Shown here: positions 15,487 to 22,258 of the stretch, one piece after another
Numbering within the stretch: position 1 is the stretch's first letter
How the letters are laid out: the number at the start of each line of letters is the position of its first letter
NCBI GenBank assembly: GCA_949293165.1
Contig: CASFCW010000022.1
Coordinates: 1 to 42,358, forward strand
Direction of reading: 5' to 3'
DNA: 42,358 bases
From: an uncultured bacterium
Lineage (GTDB): Bacteria; Bacillota; Clostridia; Oscillospirales; Oscillospiraceae
Translations under genes and position numbers: made by a program
The notes under the pieces: generated by a model
What the model saw: the letters and a program-made list of their open reading frames with translations, nothing else
Database searches by the model: none
Told to the model about the DNA's origin: nothing

Positions 15487-15546
15487 AGGCGGATTTTGCC
15501 CGCTGTGCAAATCCTGATTTCGCCCGTGGCTGTATAAAATCCGCCT
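15487..15546. repeat. 60-bp inverted-repeat sequence
   Basis: AGGCGGATTTT (15487-15497) is perfectly repeated in inverse as AAAATCCGCCT (15536-15546), with a smaller nested stem (AAATC/GATTT) in the middle. No gene lies here. It could be a small palindromic repeat unit or a second hairpin of the terminator region. Bases 15547-15650 show no feature. Confidence 0.5.
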
Positions 15547-15650
15547 GACCTGCTGCCCGCCCCCATTGGAAACCCGGAGCCAAAGGGGCAAAGCATCTAC
15601 GGAAACCTCGGCCTCGGTTGTAGCCTTTCGTATTGGGGCGCGAAAACTGA

Positions 15651-15784
15651 TTGTCCGGAATCCCTGTATCTGGTATAATAGCCGCAAAGCAGTTATTGTA
15701 CTTCAATCCAATGCCCTTTTTCCCGCCCCTGACGGTGCAACCGAAAAAGCCGGCGATTACACCATTCCGGCCTTGCCGTCATGG
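15651..15784 (+). repeat. 134-bp dispersed element, copy 2 (promoter plus leader)
   Basis: This is the plus-strand counterpart of 10478-10611, equal in length and ungapped. It starts with TTGTCC (15651-15656), 17 bases, TATAAT (15674-15679), so transcription should begin near 15686, leaving a leader of about 95 bases. It ends with ATGG, opening the small ORF at 15781. It is therefore the likely promoter and 5' leader of the type III restriction-modification locus. A CTTTTTC/GAAAAAG pairing is possible in both copies, with one A-to-G change that keeps pairing as G-U. Confidence 0.7.
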
Positions 15785-15993
15785 GATTATATGATGCTGT
15801 TGAGGTACAAGAACGGAACCAACAGCTTCAAATGGCCATTGGAATCGAATACCTGAAAGCGACAGTCCATGCCGCAATCAGGGAGATATGTAAAGAGCGC
15901 CTGAAAAAGTCGCTGAGGAAACGTGGGATATTCACCGAGGCACAGCCTAAATCTTTTGTAAATCGAATGGAGAGCCAATATGCCAACACTTGA
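15781..15993 (+). CDS. Small hypothetical protein ahead of mod
   Basis: A 70-residue, charged, probably helical ORF (contains YLKATVHAAIREICKERLKK). It starts at the ATG that closes the 134-bp element and overlaps the mod start by 14 bases, which would allow coupling. No Shine-Dalgarno sequence precedes ATG 15781, and I recognise no family. It may be a genuine small partner of the restriction-modification system, a leader peptide, or the degraded end of an older gene. Confidence 0.4.
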   Translation: MGLYDAVEVQERNQQLQMAIGIEYLKATVHAAIREICKERLKKSLRKRGIFTEAQPKSFVNRMESQYANT

Positions 15994-17092
15994 ATGGATT
16001 GGAAAAGACAAAGTGGTAAACCACCATCAGGAGGTGCCTTACCGGGTGCTGGAGCGCCAGTACAGCTATGACGAGGCTGGGCAGCACGCCGAGGACAACG
16101 GCAGCGAAAACATGATTATCCACGGCGATAATCTGGAGGCGCTGAAAGCCCTGCTGCCCCGGTACGAGGGCAAGGTGAAGTGCATCTACATTGATCCGCC
16201 GTACAACACGGCAAAAAGCACGAATAAAGGACAACAGTGGGCGTACAATGACAATGTTGATCATCCTAAAATTAAAGATTGGATTGGGAAATTTGTTGGG
16301 GATGTAGATACGGACTTTTCAAGGCACGATAAGTGGCTTTGTATGATGTACCCACGCTTAAAATTGCTTCAGAAACTATTAGCCCCCAATGGTGTTATTT
16401 TTATTAGTATAGATGACAATGAATATTCAAATCTCAAAGCAATATGTGACGAAATATTCGGCCAGCAAAATTATGTAAAAACTTTTATCTGGTACACAGA
16501 AGGCCATACAGATAACCAAGATGATATCACAGGCGTTCATGAATATATTTTGTGCTATTCAAAAAATAAATTGAAACTTATTTATAACGCAGTGGTTGAT
16601 CCTAATACACCCCGGGAATCAAAAATTTTGAGAGATTTTGCGGAAAATTCAATAACAAAAAATGGGTATAAAAACCCTGCTTCAGATATAGTTCTTCCTG
16701 CTGGATTTCCGTGCGAAGTTGAAGAAATGATTATAGATCAATCGGAAAATATAGCGCCATTTACTGCGGAAGTGGAACAAGTCGGATACATTAGCCGTGA
16801 ATTGACAAAAAAATATTCCATGAAATATCCAGCAAGAAAAAGCAAAATGGTCGTGAAAAATTATGCCTTGGCGAAAGAATGCACTGTATTCTCGGGCTGG
16901 ATGAATCCAGAAAAACTCAGAAGATTTATTGAGAATAATTGTGAGCCTATCGTGGATGGTAATACGCTACTAAAATTTTATCTCTCACGAAATGGGGTCA
17001 TATATTACCATCGTTCAGGGCGGAAATCCCAATACATTCAAACAGTAAGCGATTTGTCAAGGGGTTTTTCACCCAAAAAGAACACATTTTGA
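15980..17092 (+). pseudogene. mod: Type III DNA methyltransferase (Mod), 5' fragment
   Basis: The N-terminal 356 residues of a type III beta-class N6-adenine methyltransferase, followed by about 14 residues read from inserted DNA before a stop at 17090-17092. The catalytic motif IV DPPYNT is at residues 72-77. The following ~280 residues are the target-recognition region. Motif I (FAGSGTT) is missing here and lies in the 3' fragment at 18592. ATG 15980 has GGAGAG upstream. The G+C-rich start changes near 16215 to clearly A+T-richer DNA, which suggests an exchanged recognition domain. Codon 356 ends exactly at 17047, where the insertion appears to begin. Alone this fragment should not bind S-adenosylmethionine and should be inactive. 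Confidence 0.85.
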
Positions 17093-17095
17093 AAG

Positions 17096-17320
17096 AGAGG
17101 GGCTTAAGCCCCTCTTGGCTTCCATAAAGCACTGAAGATGGAAGCCGTCAAGGGTGCCGTAGGCAAGGCGCAGCCGATCCCTTTACGGCTTCCGGCTTCG
17201 GTGCTACCAGCAGGGCGGGAGCCTGCTGGCGTGTCCCCCTCGGAGAGCGCACGACTGCCGTCAGGCAGTACCACCGCCCGTAGGGTGGTGAGTAAGTGCG
17301 CTCTTCGGAGCTTCCCCTAA
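17096..17320 (+). ncRNA. Highly structured RNA region at the left end of the insertion
   Basis: There is no coding signal, but nested pairing is dense. A 20-base perfect palindrome lies at 17096-17115. Stem 17128-17137/17196-17205 encloses stem 17140-17154/17179-17193 (14 pairs, one bulge). Hairpin 17207-17214/17222-17229 follows. Stem GAGCGCAC/GTGCGCTC (17245-17252/17296-17303) encloses two hairpins (17254-17259/17264-17269 and 17270-17275/17284-17289), forming a three-way junction. This layout at the left end of an IS-like element resembles HEARO/omega-type guide RNAs, but I cannot confirm the family from memory. The strand is taken from the orientation of the insertion and is uncertain. 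Confidence 0.55.
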
Positions 17321-17713
17321 AGGGAGAAAGTCTGTTCTTGAACGACTACCTTACAAGGTGGCTTACCTCTTCTCCCATCTCTTTTGGTCTGCCTACAACC
17401 GTGGATGGAGTGCTGGGTTGATAACTGTGTAAACTCCGCAAGGCATTGTCCAGCGATAGAAGCAGCTTGTCACGAACCATAATCCAACAGGTGATTTTTC
17501 GATTTTGCGGGACTGTGTGATTCTTCTTCAATCTTTATGATTGTTTATGAAGCAGCGTATAAGGTGCGCTTATTGGTGAATCGCTGTTTCGTGATGATGG
17601 TACGGCTTTCGGCGAATTATTTCACCGCTTCGCGTTTGCTCTAAATTTGGCAGTCTGATATAGCCTTTCAACTCCTAAAGACTTTTGCATATATGGAGGT
17701 TTGGCTAAATATT

Positions 17714-17779
17714 GCGTACGTACGTACAGCCAGACAGGTAAGAGTGTCACTCTATTTTCTTCCCGGTACGTACGTACGC
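17714..17779. repeat. GTAC-repeat inverted repeat
   Basis: GCGTACGTACGTAC (17714-17727) and its exact reverse complement (17766-17779) flank a 38-base spacer. Each arm is itself largely self-complementary because it is a tandem GTAC/CGTA repeat, so the DNA could form one large or two small cruciforms. It lies 79 bases upstream of the acetyltransferase promoter. It may be an operator, or a protein-binding or end site of the mobile element. Confidence 0.8.
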
Positions 17780-17857
17780 AGAAAAACACCGTTAACCTCA
17801 TATATATCATATCAGCCCATAGCGGCTATGGGAATTGCCACATTGAAAGCGTAGGCA

Positions 17858-17886
17858 TTGCGATAACATCCTATGTGTGCTATACT
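17858..17886 (+). promoter_or_regulatory. Promoter of the passenger acetyltransferase
   Basis: TTGCGA (17858-17863), 17 bases, TATACT (17881-17886), 65 bases before the start codon. The passenger thus has its own transcription. Confidence 0.7.
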
Positions 17887-17951
17887 TTGGGGCAGAAGTT
17901 CGATAAATCTGAATTTGGCAGGAGAATGCGACGAAAAGGGGGTAACAGTGA

Positions 17952-18398
17952 ATGCGTTTTGAAAAAACGGATGTTCAATCAGCAGACGCAAAGATGCTTT
18001 TGTATGAATTGAATATGGCTTTAATGGGTATTCTTGGTCATAATGGAACAAAATATGTTTGTTTGGACGATTTCAATCATGATAAGTCTTTTTTTGTGAT
18101 AGGCTATGATGAAGATATGCCCGTTTGCTGTGCTGGGATTCGTAAATTTGATGATACCACCGGGGAAGTCAAACGAGTTTTTGCAAAGAAGAATCATCGG
18201 GGATATGGAGTGGAGTTAATGGCGGCTGTTGAAACAATGGCGCAGGATTGTGGCTACGGACGGCTTATCCTTGAGTGCCGGGAAGGTAATCCTCATGCAA
18301 TTAATTTCTATAAAAAAGTAGGCTATTTACTCTGTGAAAATTATCCTCCTTATGAAAATGAACCAGACGCCGTCTGTTTAGAAAAGAAATTGCTGTGA
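17952..18398 (+). CDS. GNAT-family acetyltransferase carried in the insertion
   Basis: A complete 148-residue single-domain GNAT enzyme. Motif A is KRVFAKKNHRGYGVELMAAV (R/H-x-G-x-G type acetyl-CoA loop); motif B is LECREGNPHAINFYKKVGY near residue 120. ATG 17952 lies behind AGGGGG (17937-17942). Its own promoter and a terminator hairpin make it a self-contained unit. Base composition is A+T-rich, unlike the host genes, which supports arrival with the insertion. The substrate is unknown; small GNAT enzymes on mobile DNA can modify antibiotics, toxins or tRNA-linked amino groups, but nothing here decides this. Confidence 0.85.
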   Translation: MRFEKTDVQSADAKMLLYELNMALMGILGHNGTKYVCLDDFNHDKSFFVIGYDEDMPVCCAGIRKFDDTTGEVKRVFAKKNHRGYGVELMAAVETMAQDCGYGRLILECREGNPHAINFYKKVGYLLCENYPPYENEPDAVCLEKKLL

Positions 18399-18451
18399 TT
18401 AAGAATATTTATGACAACAAATTCTGGTTTATCGGGGTGTTAAATAAGATA

Positions 18452-18490
18452 AGGCATGGCCACCTTCCGTTCTGGTGTGCCATGCCTCGT
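18452..18490 (+). terminator. Terminator-like hairpin after the passenger gene
   Basis: AGGCATGGCCACC (18452-18464) pairs with GGTG-T-GCCATGCCT (18474-18487), with one bulge, and is followed by CGTTTAT. It ends transcription of the acetyltransferase before the 3' half of mod. Confidence 0.7.
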
Positions 18491-18562
18491 TTATATGTGT
18501 CTCCTTTCCTCCGCTGGCTTCCGCTTTGCCACAAATGAACCGTCAGCCGATGTAATGTAGTA

Positions 18563-18578
18563 GGTGGTGTAAACCACC
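18563..18578 (+). other. Subterminal hairpin at the right end of the insertion
   Basis: GGTGGT (18563-18568), loop GTAA, ACCACC (18573-18578), 13 bases before the inferred right junction. The position suits a right-end recognition hairpin of an IS200/IS605-type element. Bases 18491-18562 hold nothing else recognisable. Confidence 0.45.
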
Positions 18579-18591
18579 CTTTATACAGTAA

Positions 18592-19266
18592 CTCTCAGTA
18601 TTAGAAAATATGGGAACGACCGAAACAAATAAGTATATGATAGAAAAGATGGGCCTCAAGTTTGATTACCCTAAGCCGGTAGAATTAGTAAGATATTTAT
18701 TGTCCATTTTTACAGCGCCCGGAGATATCATTTTGGATTCTTTTGCTGGTTCTGGAACAACTGCACAAGCGTCTTTAACCCTTGGTAATCTGAAACCGTC
18801 GGGGTATAAATTTATTCTGATAGAGATGGAGGACTACGCTGAACCTATCACCGCCAAAAGGGTGGAAAAGGTAATTTCTGGATATGGAGATATTCGGGGC
18901 ACCGGCGGCAATTTCAGCTACTATGAGCTGGGGCCTGTGCTTTTGCTGCCGGACGGCAACCTCAACGAAGAAGTGGGCCCGCAAAAGATCCGGGAATACG
19001 TCTACTATATGGAGACCAAAGAGCCCCTGCCCGCCGAACAGCCCGCGGACGAGCCGTACTTCATGGGCCTGTGCCGCAACACCGCCTATTACTTCTACTA
19101 TGAGCGGGAAAGCGTCACCACCCTGGACCATGCCTTTTTGGCTGCCATCCGGACCAAAGCCGAGGGCTACACCATTTATGCCGACCTGTGCGCCGTCCCG
19201 CAGGAGACGCTGCGCCGCCACAACATCACCTTTAAGAAAATCCCACGGGACATTGCCCGGCTGTAA
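18592..19266 (+). pseudogene. mod: Type III DNA methyltransferase (Mod), 3' fragment
   Basis: The C-terminal 224 residues of Mod. The frame is open from 18592 (LSVLENMGTTETNK), preceded by an in-frame TAA in the inserted DNA. It contains FDYPKPVELVRYLL and motif I ILDSFAGSGTTAQA, the S-adenosylmethionine-binding site, which in this permuted class lies C-terminal to DPPY. The A+T-rich composition turns G+C-rich again after about 18840-18900, giving a mosaic mirror-symmetric to the 5' fragment. A GTG/ATG start at 18610 without ribosome site would allow a separate polypeptide, and fragment complementation cannot be excluded. The res gene starts 14 bases downstream. Confidence 0.85.
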
Positions 19267-19280
19267 GGGAGCGTGAAGGA

Positions 19281-21905
19281 ATGGAACTGAAATCCTATCA
19301 AAAAGAAGTCATCGCCGATCTTGCGCGCTACCTGGAGCTGGTGGTGGAGCTGCAAAGCCCGGCAAAGGCGTATCAGGCCCTCTGGAACGAAAAGAATGTA
19401 CTGGTGGGCTTCGGCGGTATGCCGAATTACGGGAATGTGTTGCCCGGTGTGCCCCATGTGTGTGCCAAGGTGCCCACCGGCGGCGGCAAGACCTATATCG
19501 CCGCCAGCTCTCTGCGGACGATTTTTGACGCCATGCCCCAGCGCCGGGCCAAGGCCGTGGTGTGGCTGGTGCCCTCCGAGGCCATTCTGACCCAGACCCG
19601 TAAGGCGCTGGAAAATCCAGACCATCCCTACCGCCAGCGGCTGGATGTGGATTTTGGTGGGCGGGTGCAGGTGTACTCCAAGGAGCAGGCCCTCATGGGG
19701 CAGAATCTTACCCCCTCTGCGGTGACAGAACAGCTTTCCTTGTTTGTGCTCAGCTATGATTCCTTCCGTACCAGTAAAAAGGAAGGCCGCAAAGCCTATC
19801 AGGAGAACGGTTATCTGGCCGAGTTTGCCAAGTGGATGGATGATCCGTCGATTCTTCTGGCCGACACTGATGAGACGGCGCTGATCCAGGTGATCCGCTA
19901 TCTGAATCCGGTGGTCATCGTGGACGAGAGCCACCATGCCACTTCGGATTTGAGCGTGGAAATGCTGCAAAACTTCAATCCAAGTTTCGTGTTTGACCTG
20001 ACCGCCACCCCCAAGAAGAAAAGCAATATCATCTCCTTTGTGGACGCTGCACGGCTGAAAAGGGCCAACATGGTCAAGCTGCCGGTCATTGTCTATAACC
20101 GCAAGTCCCAGGCCGATGTATATGGGGATGCTATCGCTATTCGTGCCAAGCTGGAGGCACAGGCCAAACGGGAGCAGGAAACCAGCGGGCGCTATATCCG
20201 TCCCATCGTTCTGTTCCAGGCCCAGCCCCGCAACAATGCGGACAGCTCTACATATGAAAAAATCAAGAAAACACTGGTGGACGGCGGTATTCCTGAACAG
20301 GAAATTGCCATCAAAACCGGCGATAAGGACGAGCTGAAACATGTGGACTTGCTGTCCCCAGACTGCCCAATCCGGTACATCATCACCGTGAATGCCCTGA
20401 AAGAGGGCTGGGACTGCCCCTTTGCTTACGTGCTGGCTACGGTGGCAAACCGCACTTCTACCGTGGATGTGGAGCAGATTTTGGGGCGTGTCCTTCGGTT
20501 GCCCTACACGCAGAAGAACAGCAGTGAAGTGCTGAATCTCTCCTATGTCATCACATCTTCCGCGGACTTCCACCAGACGCTGGAGAAGGTCGTGGCCGGG
20601 CTGAACAGCGCCGGTTTCAGCAGCCGCGACTACCGGGCACAGGATGTGGACGTGCCCGTTACGGCGCCTCCCACTCCGGAGCCGGAGCAGCTTCCTGTTG
20701 TAACCCCTCCCGCTGACGAACCGGATCTGCCGGAGGTAGACGGCTCGGATTTGAAGGCGCGTTTTGAGGCGGCAACGCACGAGGCGGAGCAATCCGTGGA
20801 GGATGGAACGATGCAGTCCGACCCTATGCTGTCACAGGCCCTGCAGCAGAACAAAACCTACGAGGACGAGATCAACCAGGCCGACAATACCGCTTTGAGC
20901 CAGGCTCCATCGGAGGTGCGCGACAAAATGAATCAGTTCCGAATGAATGAGAAATTCGCAGACGAGGCCGCTGCCCTGCGCTTTCCCCAATTTATGCTGG
21001 AGACCGGACCCAGCCTGTTTTCGGAATCTCACGAAACCCTGGAACTGGAGTATTTGGAGGGTGGCTTCTCTCTGCGGGACAAAGACGCCCATGTGGATTT
21101 CACCACCGTCAACGCTGAGATGGCGCGGGTGGATGTAGACGACAGCAAAGACAGCACCGCAAAGGCGTGGCGGCTGTCCGGCGGCGACAGCGCCTTTTTC
21201 CGGGAATGGTTCAACACCCAGCCCTCGGAAAAGCGGCTTTCTCTGTGTAAGGGCATTATCAAGCAGAAGCTGTCCAAGATGAATTGCGTCAACGACCGGG
21301 AGCTGAATGAGTACATCGACCGGGTGATTGGCACCATGAGCGAGGATCAGCTCTCCGAGCTGGAGCAGTCGCCGTACCCTTATGTCGTGAAGATTCAGGG
21401 AAAGGTGAAGGAGCTGATTGCCCAGCATCGCTCCGGCGTCTTTGACACCTGGCTGGAGCAGGACAAGATTTCCTGCCTGCCCAACTACGCGCTGCCAGCG
21501 GTGATCTCCCCAACGGCATTTACCTCGATGGTGCCCAAATCGCTCTATACCGCCGAAGAAGATATGAACGAGTACGAGTTCAAGGTGGTGTGGGCGCTGT
21601 CAGCGTTGGGCAACGTCAAGTGGTGGCACCGGAACATCTCCAGGCTGGGCTTCCAGATTAACGGGCCTGTTCACGCCTACCCCGACATCATCGTGATGCT
21701 CCACAGTGGGAAGGTAATGATGGTAGAAACCAAGGGCGACCACCTGGATAATGACGAGTCCAAGGAGAAGGCCAAAATCGGTGACCAGTGGGCGCAGCTG
21801 GCCGGAAAACAGTATAAGTATTACATGGTGTTTGAAACCAAGCAGCCGGACTATCCGGGAGCGTATTCTATGGAGCGGTTTATGGAGATTGTGAAGGGAA
21901 TGTAA
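19281..21905 (+). CDS. res: Type III restriction enzyme, Res subunit
   Basis: An intact 874-residue superfamily-2 helicase-nuclease. Motif I PTGGGKT is at residues 65-71, motif II DESHH at about 215, motif III LTATP near 240 and motif VI QILGRVLRLP near 405. A PD-(D/E)xK nuclease lies close to the C-terminus (YPDIIV about 800, VETKG about 816). In type III systems Res cuts only in complex with Mod, which recognises the site, so with mod split this subunit is probably idle. The ATG has GAAGGA directly upstream, 14 bases after the mod stop. Composition is host-like, and no decay is visible in the frame. Confidence 0.93.
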   Translation: MELKSYQKEVIADLARYLELVVELQSPAKAYQALWNEKNVLVGFGGMPNYGNVLPGVPHVCAKVPTGGGKTYIAASSLRTIFDAMPQRRAKAVVWLVPSEAILTQTRKALENPDHPYRQRLDVDFGGRVQVYSKEQALMGQNLTPSAVTEQLSLFVLSYDSFRTSKKEGRKAYQENGYLAEFAKWMDDPSILLADTDETALIQVIRYLNPVVIVDESHHATSDLSVEMLQNFNPSFVFDLTATPKKKSNIISFVDAARLKRANMVKLPVIVYNRKSQADVYGDAIAIRAKLEAQAKREQETSGRYIRPIVLFQAQPRNNADSSTYEKIKKTLVDGGIPEQEIAIKTGDKDELKHVDLLSPDCPIRYIITVNALKEGWDCPFAYVLATVANRTSTVDVEQILGRVLRLPYTQKNSSEVLNLSYVITSSADFHQTLEKVVAGLNSAGFSSRDYRAQDVDVPVTAPPTPEPEQLPVVTPPADEPDLPEVDGSDLKARFEAATHEAEQSVEDGTMQSDPMLSQALQQNKTYEDEINQADNTALSQAPSEVRDKMNQFRMNEKFADEAAALRFPQFMLETGPSLFSESHETLELEYLEGGFSLRDKDAHVDFTTVNAEMARVDVDDSKDSTAKAWRLSGGDSAFFREWFNTQPSEKRLSLCKGIIKQKLSKMNCVNDRELNEYIDRVIGTMSEDQLSELEQSPYPYVVKIQGKVKELIAQHRSGVFDTWLEQDKISCLPNYALPAVISPTAFTSMVPKSLYTAEEDMNEYEFKVVWALSALGNVKWWHRNISRLGFQINGPVHAYPDIIVMLHSGKVMMVETKGDHLDNDESKEKAKIGDQWAQLAGKQYKYYMVFETKQPDYPGAYSMERFMEIVKGM

Positions 21906-21930
21906 TTTTCCATTTCTTTAGGAGACTTTT

Positions 21931-21989
21931 GAACTGCACCCCATTTGCTATTCAGTATATCATACTGTCTAACAAGTGGGGTGCAGTTC
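21931..21989. repeat. Long perfect inverted repeat with nested hairpin
   Basis: GAACTGCACCCCA (21931-21943) is the exact inverse of TGGGGTGCAGTTC (21977-21989). Inside, CAGTAT/ATACTG (21953-21958/21962-21967) forms a second stem. On the plus strand TTCTTT follows, so it can serve as the terminator of res. The symmetrical build would also suit a small palindromic mobile unit. Bases 21990-22095 hold no recognisable feature. Confidence 0.7.
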
Positions 21990-22095
21990 TTTGGGCGGTG
22001 TATTGTATTGAGTATATTATTTCGTATCTGCAAAATCATTTGAAAATGCTGTCGTGCATCCATCATTTCGGCTTGCAGCGTCGACAGATTATTGT

Positions 22096-22258
22096 CTGCC
22101 CAACCTCCAGCCCGCACTTCCGCTTGACTTGGGAGATATACAGGCCGGACACCTCCAAACTGTGCCTTTCCAGCACATGGGTTTTAAGCTCATCATAGGC
22201 AGCCTTGCTCCGCCGCTGTCAAATCCAGCTCGTCCAGATGCAGCTCCACCTCGATATG
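22096..22258 (-). pseudogene. Frameshifted remnant of an rlmD-associated C-terminal module
   Basis: Directly after the rlmD stop, the minus strand encodes in one frame HIEVELHLDELDLTAAE. In a shifted frame it encodes KAAYDELKTHVLERHSLEV, continuing with LYISQVKRKCGLEVGQ. These segments match a module I know from the ends of many clostridial RNA-methyltransferase annotations, which normally continues NYN...PPEKE...ALKHF. That last part is missing. So the tail was cut off from rlmD by a stop, frameshifted, and lost its end. The identification is from memory of the family pattern. Confidence 0.7.

Larger units (their letters stand above)
17048..18591 (+). mobile_element. 1.5-kb insertion splitting mod, no transposase
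   Basis: The boundaries are inferred from the two halves of mod. Joining 17047 to 18592 restores one reading frame of 580 residues. The hexamer ACAGTA stands at both junctions (17042-17047 and 18585-18590). Subterminal hairpins occur near both ends (GGGT/ACCC at 17062-17074 and GGTGGT/ACCACC at 18563-18578), reminiscent of IS200/IS605-type ends. Inside are a structured RNA region, a GTAC inverted repeat and an acetyltransferase gene, but no TnpA, TnpB or IscB. It is best viewed as a non-autonomous element with a passenger gene; the family is not established. Confidence 0.6.

Noticed and set aside
15566..15856. 96-codon plus-strand frame across the 134-bp element
   Set aside because: Crosses the promoter of the element and overlaps the better-supported ORF at 15781; no ribosome site.
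17096..17400. Group II or group I intron as identity of the insertion's RNA
   Set aside because: No GUGYG 5' end, no domain V near the 3' end and no clear group I core elements were seen. Not fully excluded without a covariance search, so kept only as a test.
17714..17779. CRISPR-like repeat
   Set aside because: Only two inverted arms with one spacer and no cas gene; no CRISPR array was found anywhere in the window.
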